In this document: positions 39,047-47,653 of the stretch, in pieces | Position numbering within the stretch: the first letter of the stretch is position 1 | How the letters are laid out: every line of letters begins with the position of its first letter | From: Bauldia sp. | GTDB taxonomy: Bacteria; Pseudomonadota; Alphaproteobacteria; Rhizobiales; Kaistiaceae | NCBI GenBank assembly: GCA_028284325.1 | Contig: JANQRX010000005.1 | Location: forward strand, 310,001-374,000 | Length of the DNA stretch: 64,000 nt | Direction: 5' to 3' | The notes under the pieces: generated by a model | Seen by the model: the letters and a program-made list of their open reading frames with translations, nothing else | Databases searched by the model: none | What the model was told of the DNA's origin: nothing | Program-made: the position numbers and the translations under genes

Positions 39047-39973
39047 ATGATGACCAGCATGTCCGCCATGTCCGGCGCCAACGTCGCCGTCGACGGCCGT
39101 CTCGTCCAGCTTCGCCGCCGGATCGCGATCCTTGAGGGGCGCGGCCTCCTGCCCGGCGCGCTTGCCGGCGGCCTGCGGGCGCGCGATCCCGACACCCCGG
39201 CGGGACAGTCGCTGTCGCCGCGGCGCGGCCGTCCGGTCCTGCCGTTCGGTCTTGCCCCCCTCGATGCCTGTCTCGGCGGCGGGCTGCGGCGCAACGCCCT
39301 TCACGAACTGCGCGGGATGGCCAGCCGCAACGGTGCCGCCACCGGTTTCGCCCTGGCCCTGCTCGCCAGGCTGTCCCGTGATGACGACCGTCCGGTCCTG
39401 TGGATCATGGAGGCCGCGGCCGCACGCGAGGCCGGCGCGCTCTACGGCGTCGGCCTCGACCGTTTCGGGCTTGCGGCCCGGCAGGTTGTGCTTGTCAACG
39501 TTCGTACCCCCGCCGAGGCGCTCTGGACCTTCGAGGAGGCGCTGCGCTGCCGCGGACTTGCCGCGGTCATGGCCGAAATCCGCGGACATCCGCGCCTCCT
39601 CGATCTGACCGCCAGCCGCCGGCTGGCGCTCCGGGCCCGTGACAGCGGGGTGATGGCGCTGCTCCTGCGCCAGGTCGAGCAGCCCGAGCCGGGGGCGGCG
39701 CTCACCCGCTGGCAGGTGGTGCCGCGGCCGACCCGGCATCCCGAGCTCTATCCCGCCGGCATCGGTCCGCCGGCCTGGCAGGTGACCCTTGAGCGCAACC
39801 GGCGCGGCGCCACCGGTGTCTTTGATCTGGAGTGGGATCATGCAACGCGTACCTTCGCAGCGATCGACCGCGCCCGCGCGGCGGCTTCTGGCCCTGTGGC
39901 TGCCGCGCCTGTCGACCGATCGTCTGCACCGTCAGGCGCTCGGACGGTCGTGGCGCTCCGGGACGCCTCCTGA
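39047..39973 (+). CDS. imuA: SOS mutagenesis protein ImuA
   Basis: A RecA-like protein of about 308 residues that works with ImuB and DnaE2 in translesion synthesis. VQLRRRIAILEGRG lies near residue 20 and LPFGLAPLDACLGGGLRR near 67, followed by the conserved LHELRG. The frame also offers ATG 39032, but that lies inside the LexA box, so I prefer ATG 39047 (or 39050/39059). The 3' end overlaps imuB by 134 bases. ImuA lacks a full Walker motif and probably does not act as a recombinase itself. Confidence 0.9.
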   Translation: MMTSMSAMSGANVAVDGRLVQLRRRIAILEGRGLLPGALAGGLRARDPDTPAGQSLSPRRGRPVLPFGLAPLDACLGGGLRRNALHELRGMASRNGAATGFALALLARLSRDDDRPVLWIMEAAAAREAGALYGVGLDRFGLAARQVVLVNVRTPAEALWTFEEALRCRGLAAVMAEIRGHPRLLDLTASRRLALRARDSGVMALLLRQVEQPEPGAALTRWQVVPRPTRHPELYPAGIGPPAWQVTLERNRRGATGVFDLEWDHATRTFAAIDRARAAASGPVAAAPVDRSSAPSGARTVVALRDAS

Positions 39974-41441
39974 GGCGCCGCTTGCCGTCGTCGCCAAGGT
40001 CAGGAACGCCATGCGGCTCGTGGCGACCGACGCGGTTGCCGAGCGTCATGGCCTGACCCGCGGGCAGTCGCTGGCCGATGCCCGTGCCATCCTGCCGGCG
40101 CTCGATGCCGTCGACGACGATCCCGAAGCCGACGCCCGGCTTCTCGCCGTCACCGCCGACTGGGCGGAACGCTACACCCCCCTGGTCGCGCTCTCCGGCG
40201 CCGACGATCTGATGCTCGACATCACCGGGTGCGCCCATCTGTTCGGCGGCGAGGCCGCGCTCCTTGCCGATGTGCAGGCACGGATCGGCGACCAGGGCTT
40301 CGCCGGTCGCGCGGCCATCGCCGATACGCCCGGCGGGGCGTGGGCGCTGTCGCGCTACGGGGCGCCCACAGTGGTGCCGGTCGGCGGCCTTGCGGCGGCC
40401 CTCGAACCCTTGCCGATGGCCGCACTTCGTCTCGACGTGGAGACCGTGGCGGCCATGGACCGGGTCGGGCTCAAGACCATCGGACAGGTCATCGCGATGC
40501 CGCGCGCGCCGCTGGCCGCCCGTTTCGGCGCCGCCCTGATCCGGCAGCTCGACCGGGCGCTCGGCCACGACGAGGAGGCGATCAGTCCCCGCCGGCCGAC
40601 ACCGTCGCTGATGAGCGAACGTCGCTTTGCCGAGCCGATCGCGCGCGAGGAGGATATCGCCGCGACGCTGGCCGCCCTCGCGGCGTCGCTGGCCGAGGCC
40701 CTGGAGCGTCACGGCCAGGGCGCGCGGCTGCTCGACTACAGCCTGTTCCGGGTCGACGGCGTGGTGGCCCGCATCCGGGTCGGGGCCAGCCGGCCGGTCC
40801 GATCGCCGAAGCTGATCCTCTCGCTCTTCCGCGAAAAGTTTGCTGCCCTCGGCGACAGCCTCGACGCCGGCTTCGGTTTCGATACCGCGCGCCTGTCGGT
40901 GCTCGAAGCCGCCGTCACCACCGGGGCACAGGTCGATCTTGCCGGCGACGCGGCCGGGGAAGCCGATCTGGAGCAGCTCGTCGACCGGATCGGCGCCAGG
41001 CTCGGGGCCGGCAGCGTCAGGACGATTCGACGACACGGCAGCCATGTGCCGGAACGCGCCGTCGTCCATCGCTCGTGGAGCGAAGGGGGGACGGCAACGG
41101 CCGCCATGCCCGGCTTCCGCGAGGCCCCCGACGACGCCCCGGATGATGGGCCGCTCGAACGGCCGGTCCGCCTGTTTGCGCATCCCGAGCCGGTGGAGGC
41201 GCTGGCCGAGGTGCCGGACGGTCCGCCGGTGCGCTTCCGCTGGCGCCGGGCCGTCTTCCAGGTCGCCCGCGCCGAAGGGCCGGAGCGGATCGCCTCGGAA
41301 TGGTGGCGCGAGGACAGCCTCACCCGCGACTATTTCCGCGTCGAGGACCCGACCGGCCACCGCTTCTGGCTCTATCGCGAGGGGCTCTACGGACGCGAGA
41401 CGGCCGCCCCGCGCTGGTTCCTGCACGGGGTGTTCGCATGA
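39840..41441 (+). CDS. imuB: Y-family polymerase-like protein ImuB
   Basis: A 533-residue inactive Y-family polymerase homologue that links DnaE2 to the beta clamp. The start LLALWLPRLSTDRLHRQ near residue 18 replaces the metal-binding DMD motif of active enzymes, while the palm, thumb and little-finger order remains: LVALSGADDLMLDITGCAHL near 120, GLKTIGQVIAMPRAPLAARFG near 217. ATG 39840 overlaps imuA, as in other cassettes. It ends 14 bases before the stop of the convergent hicB gene. Confidence 0.92.
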   Translation: MQRVPSQRSTAPARRLLALWLPRLSTDRLHRQALGRSWRSGTPPEAPLAVVAKVRNAMRLVATDAVAERHGLTRGQSLADARAILPALDAVDDDPEADARLLAVTADWAERYTPLVALSGADDLMLDITGCAHLFGGEAALLADVQARIGDQGFAGRAAIADTPGGAWALSRYGAPTVVPVGGLAAALEPLPMAALRLDVETVAAMDRVGLKTIGQVIAMPRAPLAARFGAALIRQLDRALGHDEEAISPRRPTPSLMSERRFAEPIAREEDIAATLAALAASLAEALERHGQGARLLDYSLFRVDGVVARIRVGASRPVRSPKLILSLFREKFAALGDSLDAGFGFDTARLSVLEAAVTTGAQVDLAGDAAGEADLEQLVDRIGARLGAGSVRTIRRHGSHVPERAVVHRSWSEGGTATAAMPGFREAPDDAPDDGPLERPVRLFAHPEPVEALAEVPDGPPVRFRWRRAVFQVARAEGPERIASEWWREDSLTRDYFRVEDPTGHRFWLYREGLYGRETAAPRWFLHGVFA

Positions 41442-41455
41442 GCGGCGTGAGGGCG

Positions 41456-41869
41456 TCAGCCGGTGATCTTTTCGCGCGCCGCCTGGGCGAGAAACGCCGA
41501 GCGGGTGAGGCCGCGCGAATCCGCTGCCTCGTCGATCTGTTCAAGCAGGCCGCGTTCGACCGTGACGTTGACGCGTACGGTGCGGCCGGGATCGGCCAGC
41601 AAGGGAACGAGCAAGGTCGTCGCGCCGCGTTTCAGGGCCTTGCGAACCTCCCGGTCGCTCATGGCATCCGCGATCGCGCGGGGCGTCGGCACATCGCGGC
41701 CGTTGCTCTCCAGCGCTTCGACGTGCTGGCGGAGCATCTCCGCCGCGACGCGGGGAAGATCGTCAAAATCGTCGGCGGCCGGAAAGCAGCCGGACATGTC
41801 GGGAAACCACATGCCGAAGGCGCTGTCCGCGTCCTTTTCGACGACGCCGAGATAGTAGGTGGTGGCCAT
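41456..41869 (-). CDS. hicB: HicB family antitoxin
   Basis: A 137-residue antitoxin. Residues 1-50 form the degenerate RNase-H-like toxin-binding part (YYLGVVEKDADSAFGMWFPD, then MSGCFPAADDFDDL), and the C-terminus is a ribbon-helix-helix (VRVNVTVERGLLEQIDEAAD, then SAFLAQAAREKI) that binds its own promoter. It follows hicA by 12 bases on the minus strand, antisense to the surrounding mutagenesis genes. The toxin-first order is usual for hicAB. Autoregulation is expected from the family. Confidence 0.9.
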   Translation of the reverse strand: MATTYYLGVVEKDADSAFGMWFPDMSGCFPAADDFDDLPRVAAEMLRQHVEALESNGRDVPTPRAIADAMSDREVRKALKRGATTLLVPLLADPGRTVRVNVTVERGLLEQIDEAADSRGLTRSAFLAQAAREKITG

Positions 41870-41881
41870 TCAACTCATGAC

Positions 41882-42073
41882 TCAGGTTTTCCATCCGGCG
41901 ATCCGATAGATCGACCTGACCTGGCCGACCGGCAGGTCCTTCTTCGGATGGGTGATGGTGATCAACTCCATCTTATCGGGGTGTTTGAACGTGTGGTGGT
42001 CGCCCTTCACACGATCGAGTTCCCATCCGTCCCGCCGAAGCATCCGCAGAAGTTTGCGGCTGTTCGATTCCAT
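41882..42073 (-). CDS. hicA: HicA family mRNA interferase toxin
   Basis: A 63-residue double-stranded-RNA-binding-fold toxin that cleaves mRNA during translation. The active histidine lies in the GDHHTFKHP motif near residues 25-33, after LLRMLRRDGWELDR. GGAGG just before the ATG supports the start. A TTGACC box with TATTTT about 18 bases on lies upstream on the minus strand and overlaps the dnaE2 leader. The catalytic residue and full length are present, so the toxin looks active. Confidence 0.9.
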   Translation of the reverse strand: MESNSRKLLRMLRRDGWELDRVKGDHHTFKHPDKMELITITHPKKDLPVGQVRSIYRIAGWKT

Positions 42074-42169
42074 GCGCGCCTCCGAAAGGCTCTGTTCTCA
42101 ACCATGGCCAATGTCCCGTTCCATTGATGTGTATAAAAATAGCGATGATTCGACGAGGAGGTCAACCCC

Positions 42170-45100
42170 ATGACCACCTTCGCCGAACTCGCCGTCACCA
42201 CCAATTTCTCCTTCCTGCGCGGAGCCTCGCACCCCGAGGAGCTGGTGTTCGAGGCGGCGAAGCTGGGGCTTGCCGGCGTCGCCGTGGCCGACCGCAATTC
42301 GCTCGCCGGTGTCGTGCGCGGCCATCTGGCGGCGAAGGAAGCGGGGCTCCGCTACGCCGTCGGCTGCCGGCTGGTCTTTCGTGACGGTACCCCCGACATC
42401 CTCGTCTGGCCCACCGACCGGATCGCCTATGGCCGCCTCTGCCGGCTGCTCACCCTCGGCAACCGGCGCGCCGAGAAGGGCGATTGCCACCTCGATCTCG
42501 GCGATCTCCTGACCTGGGGGCAGGGCCTGATCCTCGGCGTCTGTCCGCCGACATCCGTCGACGACCGCCTGCGCACGGTGCTGCGGCGTCTCGCCGACGC
42601 CTTTCCCGGCCAGGTGCGCTTGATGGCGGCCATGACCTACGGGGCGGGCGATCATCGACGGCTGGCGATGCTGGCGGATCTCGCCCGGCGCTGCCGCACG
42701 CCGCTGATGGCGAGCAATCTGCCGCTCTACCACGTACCGGAGCGCCGGCAGATGCAGGACGTGGTCACCTGCATCCGCGAGCACACCACGCTTGCCGAGG
42801 CCGGCTATCTCCTGGCCGCCAACGCCGAACGTCATCTGAAGGACGCGGCGGAGATGGCGCGCCTGTTCCGCGCCTGGCCGGACGCGGTGGCGGAGACCCG
42901 GGCGGTCCTGGAGAAGCTGGCCTTCAGCCTGGAGGAGCTGCGCTACCAGTATCCGGACGAACCGACCGGGGCCGGACGGACGCCCCAGGAGGCGCTGGAG
43001 GTGCTGACCGAGGAGGGGGCCGACAGGCGCTACCCCGACGGGGTGCCGGACAAGGTGCGCGCCGCCCTCGATCACGAACTGAAGCTGATCGGCGAGCTCG
43101 ACTACGCCCCCTACTTCCTCACTGTCTACGACGTCGTCCGTTTCGCCCGCGAGAACGGCATCCTGGTGCAGGGCCGGGGTTCGGCCGCCAATTCGGCCGT
43201 GTGCTTCGCCCTCGGCATCACCGAGGTCGATCCCGACCGGGTCGATCTCCTGTTCGAGCGCTTCGTTTCGGCGGAGCGCAACGAGCCGCCCGACATCGAC
43301 GTCGATTTCGAGCACGAGCGGCGCGAGGAGGTGATGCAGTACATCTACAAGAAGTACGGCCGCGAGCGCGCCGGGTTGGCCGCCACCGTCATCACCTACC
43401 GCTCGCGCTCGGCGGTGCGCGAGGTCGGCAAGGCGTTCGGCCTCTCGGAAGATGCCGTCGGCGCCCTGTCGGGCACCGTGTGGGGCTGGTCCGATGGCGG
43501 CGTGCGCGAGGTCGACGTGAAACGCGTCGGGCTCGATCCGGACGAGCGCACCGTGGCGCAGGTGATGGCGCTGACGCAGGAGATTTCCGGTTTCCCTCGC
43601 CACCTGTCACAGCATGTCGGCGGCTTCGTCATCACCCGCGACCGGCTCGACGAAGTCTGCCCGATCATGAACGCGGCGATGGACGACCGCACCACCGTCG
43701 AGTGGGACAAGGACGACCTCGACGCCCTCGGCATCCTCAAGATCGATGTGCTGGCGCTTGGCATGCTGTCCTGCATCCGCCGCGCCTTCGACTTCATGGA
43801 CAAGCACTACGGCGCCGCGCCGACGCTTGCCTCGATCCCACCCGACGACCAGGCCGTCTACCGCATGCTCCACCGCGCCGATTCGCTAGGTGTGTTCCAG
43901 GTCGAGAGTCGGGCGCAGATGTCGATGCTGCCGCGGCTGAAGCCGAAGACCTTCTACGACCTCGTGATCGAGGTGGCGATCGTGCGGCCGGGGCCGATCC
44001 AGGGCGACATGGTCCATCCCTATCTGCGGCGGCGCAGCGGTCTGGAGACCGTCACCTATCCGGCGCCGTCGCCCGAACACGGACCGCCCGACGAACTGGA
44101 GCGGGTGCTCGGCAAGACCCTCGGGGTGCCGCTGTTCCAGGAGCAGGCGATGCGGATCGCCATCGTCGCCGCCGGCTTCACGCCCGGCGAGGCCGACAAG
44201 CTGCGCCGCGCCATGGCCACCTTCCGCCGGGTCGGCACCATCGGCAACTTTCGCAACAAGATGGTGGAGGGCATGGCCGCCCGCGGCTATGAGCGCGACT
44301 TCGCCGAACGCTGCTTCCGCCAGATCGAGGGCTTCGGCGATTATGGCTTTCCCGAAAGCCACGCGGCGAGCTTCGCGTTGCTGGTCTACGCCTCGTGCTG
44401 GCTCAAGTGCCACTACCCGGACGTCTTCTGCGCCGCCCTGCTCAACGCCCAGCCCATGGGCTTCTACGCCCCTGCGCAGATCGTCCGCGACGCGGAGCGC
44501 CACGGCGTCCAGGTGCTCGCCCCCGACATCAACCGGTCCGACTGGGATGCGACGCTGGAGAAATCCGACGATCCGCCGCCGCCCCTTCACCCGACCCATG
44601 CCGAGATGAAAGACGACATCCGCAGCACCCACGCGGTGCGGCTCGGGTTGCGGCAGGTCAAGGGGCTGCGCGAGGAGGATGTGCAGGTCCTGATGGAGCG
44701 GCGCGCCGGCGGCTATGATTCGGTGCGCGACCTGTGGCTGCGCTCGGGCCTGGCGCGGGCGACGATCGAACGGCTGGCCGATGCGGACGCCTTCCGTTCC
44801 ATCGGGCTCGATCGCCGGGACGCGCTGTGGGCGGCGCGGGCGCTCGGAACGAAAGGCAAGCGGACCGGCGCAACCGACCGGCTGCCGTTGTTCGATGTCG
44901 CTGCCCGGTCGGAGGTGACGAACGAACCCGATGTCGACCTGCCGCCAATGCCGGTCGGCGAGCATGTGGTCAACGACTACCGCTTCCTCGGCCTGTCCCT
45001 GAAGACGCATCCGCTGGCGCTGCTGCGCGACCGCCTCGCCGAACGCCGGGTCGTGCCCAATGCGACGCTGCGCGCGACGCCGAACGGCCGGCGCGTGGCG

Positions 45101-45541
45101 ATCGCCGGGCTGGTGATCATCCGCCAGCGTCCCGGCACCGCCAAGGGTGTCATCTTCGAGACGCTGGAGGACGAAACCGACATCGCCAACATCATCGTCT
45201 GGCCCAAGACCTTCGAGCGCTACCGGCCGGTGGTGCTCGGGGCGCGGCTCATCAGGGTGACCGGCAGGGTGCAGAGCGAGAGCGGCGTCATCCATGTCGT
45301 CGCCGACCACCTGGAGGACCTGACCCCGATGCTGGCGGTGCTCGCCGCCGACCACGGGGGCGTGGAGGCCCATGCGCGGGCCGATGAGGTCAAGCACCCG
45401 CCGACCGATATTCGCTCCAAGAACGGCCCACGCTCGCGCCTCGACCCCCGGCCACGGATCGCCCCGGCGATCGTCAGCGACCCGGCCGCCGTCGCCGCGG
45501 CCAACCACAAGGTGATGCCGAAGGGCCGCAACTTCCACTAG
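42170..45541 (+). CDS. dnaE2: Error-prone DNA polymerase DnaE2
   Basis: A 1123-residue C-family polymerase for SOS translesion synthesis. The N-terminal PHP domain starts FAELAVTTNFSFLRGAS. The palm has GRGSAANSAVCFALGI near 337 and EPPDIDVDFEHERREE near 373 (catalytic aspartates). PGPIQGDMVHPYLRRRSG lies near 607. It ends in an OB-fold region (GLVIIRQRPGTAKG) near 980. AGGAGGT precedes ATG 42170. Normally it follows imuB directly. Here hicAB intervenes, so transcription from the LexA-box promoter must cross the antisense pair unless dnaE2 has its own promoter. Confidence 0.95.
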   Translation: MTTFAELAVTTNFSFLRGASHPEELVFEAAKLGLAGVAVADRNSLAGVVRGHLAAKEAGLRYAVGCRLVFRDGTPDILVWPTDRIAYGRLCRLLTLGNRRAEKGDCHLDLGDLLTWGQGLILGVCPPTSVDDRLRTVLRRLADAFPGQVRLMAAMTYGAGDHRRLAMLADLARRCRTPLMASNLPLYHVPERRQMQDVVTCIREHTTLAEAGYLLAANAERHLKDAAEMARLFRAWPDAVAETRAVLEKLAFSLEELRYQYPDEPTGAGRTPQEALEVLTEEGADRRYPDGVPDKVRAALDHELKLIGELDYAPYFLTVYDVVRFARENGILVQGRGSAANSAVCFALGITEVDPDRVDLLFERFVSAERNEPPDIDVDFEHERREEVMQYIYKKYGRERAGLAATVITYRSRSAVREVGKAFGLSEDAVGALSGTVWGWSDGGVREVDVKRVGLDPDERTVAQVMALTQEISGFPRHLSQHVGGFVITRDRLDEVCPIMNAAMDDRTTVEWDKDDLDALGILKIDVLALGMLSCIRRAFDFMDKHYGAAPTLASIPPDDQAVYRMLHRADSLGVFQVESRAQMSMLPRLKPKTFYDLVIEVAIVRPGPIQGDMVHPYLRRRSGLETVTYPAPSPEHGPPDELERVLGKTLGVPLFQEQAMRIAIVAAGFTPGEADKLRRAMATFRRVGTIGNFRNKMVEGMAARGYERDFAERCFRQIEGFGDYGFPESHAASFALLVYASCWLKCHYPDVFCAALLNAQPMGFYAPAQIVRDAERHGVQVLAPDINRSDWDATLEKSDDPPPPLHPTHAEMKDDIRSTHAVRLGLRQVKGLREEDVQVLMERRAGGYDSVRDLWLRSGLARATIERLADADAFRSIGLDRRDALWAARALGTKGKRTGATDRLPLFDVAARSEVTNEPDVDLPPMPVGEHVVNDYRFLGLSLKTHPLALLRDRLAERRVVPNATLRATPNGRRVAIAGLVIIRQRPGTAKGVIFETLEDETDIANIIVWPKTFERYRPVVLGARLIRVTGRVQSESGVIHVVADHLEDLTPMLAVLAADHGGVEAHARADEVKHPPTDIRSKNGPRSRLDPRPRIAPAIVSDPAAVAAANHKVMPKGRNFH

Positions 45542-45606
45542 AGCCGGCAATGGCTTCAAACCGCGCGCCGGCAATGCTATGGCCCTCTTTTGGAGCGTGT
45601 TGCGTC

Positions 45607-46356
45607 ATGATTGTCCGGCTTCTCTTCGCCATTGCGCTGCTTTTGTCCGCGCCCGCCTTTGCCGCCGATCCGGCCGGCCGGGCGGTCAAGGTCACCCAGA
45701 CCGCGCGGGTCCTGGCCGCTGCGGACGCCAGTGTTCGCCTGCTCGAGGTTCCGGGCAAGGTGTTCACCGGCGACCTCATCACCACCGACGACCAGGGGGA
45801 GGCCCAGCTCGAATTCCGCGACGACACCCGCCTCGTCGTCGGCCCCAACTCCCGCCTGTCGATCGACACCTTCATCTATGCCGGCCGTGCCACCGCCAGG
45901 GAAGTCACCATCGACGCGGTGGTCGGGGCGTTCCGGTTCCTGTCCGGCCGCAGCAGCAAAGAGGCCTACCGGATCAACTTCCCCGCCGGCACGATCGGTA
46001 TCCGCGGCACCGAGTTCGACCTGACGGTCGACGCCAACGGTGACGGGATCGTCGCCCTGTGGGGCGGCACGGCCATCGTCTGCGACCAGTCCGGACGCTG
46101 CGCCGAACTGACCGGGCGTTGCAGCATGCTGCGCCTCTCTGTCGGAGGCGATTTCGACTGGGAGCAGAACGCCTACGATCGCACGATCGTGCTGGAGGAG
46201 GCGTTCCCCTACGCCTTCCAGCAGGGCGGGCTGGACCCGCGCTTCCGGGTGCAGACGGCCTTCGGGTGCGAGATCCGCGATTTCAATCAGACCGACCCGC
46301 TGACGCAGGGCGGCGGCGTCGTATCGCCGGGAACCACGACCGTCATCATCAAGTGA
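45607..46356 (+). CDS. FecR-domain periplasmic protein
   Basis: A 249-residue secreted protein with a signal peptide (MIVRLLFAIALLLSAPAFAA, cleavage near residue 20) and a FecR-type domain near 40-150: VPGKVFTGDLITTDDQGEA, FRDDTRLVVGPNSRLSID, FPAGTIGIRGTEFDLTV. The C-terminal part has three or four cysteines (VCDQSGRC, GRCSM) that could form disulfides. It is not next to a sigma factor or TonB receptor, so it is unlikely to be an iron-signalling FecR. Its role is unknown. ATG 45607 begins the signal peptide. Confidence 0.85.
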   Translation: MIVRLLFAIALLLSAPAFAADPAGRAVKVTQTARVLAAADASVRLLEVPGKVFTGDLITTDDQGEAQLEFRDDTRLVVGPNSRLSIDTFIYAGRATAREVTIDAVVGAFRFLSGRSSKEAYRINFPAGTIGIRGTEFDLTVDANGDGIVALWGGTAIVCDQSGRCAELTGRCSMLRLSVGGDFDWEQNAYDRTIVLEEAFPYAFQQGGLDPRFRVQTAFGCEIRDFNQTDPLTQGGGVVSPGTTTVIIK

Positions 46357-46375
46357 CGGGGTTCGACGCCCGCGA

Positions 46376-46522
46376 CGTCGTCCCGCACGCGGTGCAGCAT
46401 CTTAGATGATCGCCCAGATGCAGGGCCTCTGACCTCGGCTGCGGCTTGTCGTCAGCCTTCCTGCGAGAGATTCCGTGTCTGCGACGCATCACTTCGTGCT
46501 GCATCGCGCACGGAATGACGGA
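46376..46522. repeat. Palindromic intergenic repeat element, second copy
   Basis: CGTCGTCCCGCACGCGGTGC is almost identical to the left end of the element at 31873, and the right end ATTCCGTGTCTGCGAC...CGCACGGAATGACGG is its imperfect complement. A third fragment, CGTCATCCGCACGCGGTGCGTGC, lies at 46588-46610. The set fills the gap between the FecR-domain gene and the convergent epimerase-like gene. The copies are diverged, so this is an older family and not a recent insertion. Confidence 0.7.
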
Positions 46523-46619
46523 GAAGTGGTCGGGCGATCCACTCGGCGTCGTCGCACACCCCACACCGTCAGTGCCTACACCCGCGCCGTCATCCGCACG
46601 CGGTGCGTGCACGGCGGCG

Positions 46620-47567
46620 TCAGCGCTCCAGTTGCGTCATGTCGAGGATGCCGCGCTCAAGCAGCGTGCGGAAGCGGTCCACGGTCTCACTGACGCCGTC
46701 GGCGATCGGCGTGTGGTCGAAGTCGCCGAGAAAGTCGCGGATCGGGGTGTCCGAAACGTCGGGCGGGAACGGCAGTTCGGCACCTTCGCTGGACACCTCG
46801 GCGCCGGGGACGGCGGCGCGGACGAGGTTTACCACCTCGTCGACGGCGTGGTCGTCGCCGTTGAGATCGAAGATGTGCGCGCCCTCGCGATCCTGCGAAA
46901 CGGCGGTCAGGAAGGCATCGGCCACGTCACCGGCGTAGAGGAAGGCGGCCCGGCCGCCGAAGGGGATGGTGTAGGCGCGTCCGGCGGTGGCGGCGAGCAT
47001 TGCCTTGGTCGGCGCCGATGTCATGCCCTGGTCGCGGCCGACGCCGTAGACGACGCCCGGACGGATGACGACGCTCGGCACCTCCCAGTCCTGCCAATAG
47101 ACGCGCGCCATCTCCTCGTTGGCGGCCTTGTAGGCGCCGTAGAGGGTGCCGAGATACGGATTGCCGGGTGCGGCGCTGCCCAGCGCGGCGATGGAGCTGG
47201 CGAGCGCGAAGCGCTTCACGCCGGCCTCGCGCACGGCCTCCATGACGTTGGCGGTGCCGACCACGTTGACGCGCGCGCCGGCCACGGGATCGGCCTTGCA
47301 GAACGGCACCTGCAAGGCACCGAGATGCACCACTGCCTCGACACCGGCGTCGATCACGGCGTGGCGTACGGTCTCGGTATCGGCGACGTCGCCCTGCCGC
47401 CAGTCGATGGTCGCCAGGGCATCGTCGTCGAGGAGCAGGCGCGGGCGGGTCGGCGCGTCGGCGAGGTCGAGCACGACCGCGCGCCAGCCGCGATCAAGGG
47501 CATGCTTCAGGACCCAGCTGCCAATGCAACCATTGGCGCCGGTGACGAGGACGGACGATTCGGGCAT
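46620..47567 (-). CDS. NAD-dependent epimerase/dehydratase (SDR family)
   Basis: A 315-residue extended short-chain dehydrogenase. The NAD motif VLVTGANGCIGSWVLKHAL begins near residue 6, VVHLGALQVP lies near 80, and the catalytic tyrosine/lysine pair is YGAYKAANE near 145, with serine in ALASSIAALG near 124. RPGVVYGVG follows near 175. The start is ATG 47567, with AGGA upstream, not the longer track start. Likely substrates are sugar nucleotides or sugar acids (UronD/D-erythronate dehydrogenase types). The exact one cannot be assigned. It is downstream of the DHOD-like gene but separated by 86 bases. Confidence 0.86.
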   Translation of the reverse strand: MPESSVLVTGANGCIGSWVLKHALDRGWRAVVLDLADAPTRPRLLLDDDALATIDWRQGDVADTETVRHAVIDAGVEAVVHLGALQVPFCKADPVAGARVNVVGTANVMEAVREAGVKRFALASSIAALGSAAPGNPYLGTLYGAYKAANEEMARVYWQDWEVPSVVIRPGVVYGVGRDQGMTSAPTKAMLAATAGRAYTIPFGGRAAFLYAGDVADAFLTAVSQDREGAHIFDLNGDDHAVDEVVNLVRAAVPGAEVSSEGAELPFPPDVSDTPIRDFLGDFDHTPIADGVSETVDRFRTLLERGILDMTQLER

Positions 47568-47653
47568 GGGGCGATCCTGCGAGGCGACAGTGCGGGGCAA
47601 CGCCCGAGACCGGGCGCGATGACGGCGCCACCATGCCGCTGCGCCCGGTCAAG

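Noticed and set aside
42074-42169. LexA box in front of dnaE2
   Set aside because: Single GTTC words occur, but no pair has the required seven-base spacing.
46376-46610. Possible CRISPR array
   Set aside because: The repeats are unequal, palindromic over more than 100 bases and have no regular spacers, so they fit an intergenic repeat family.
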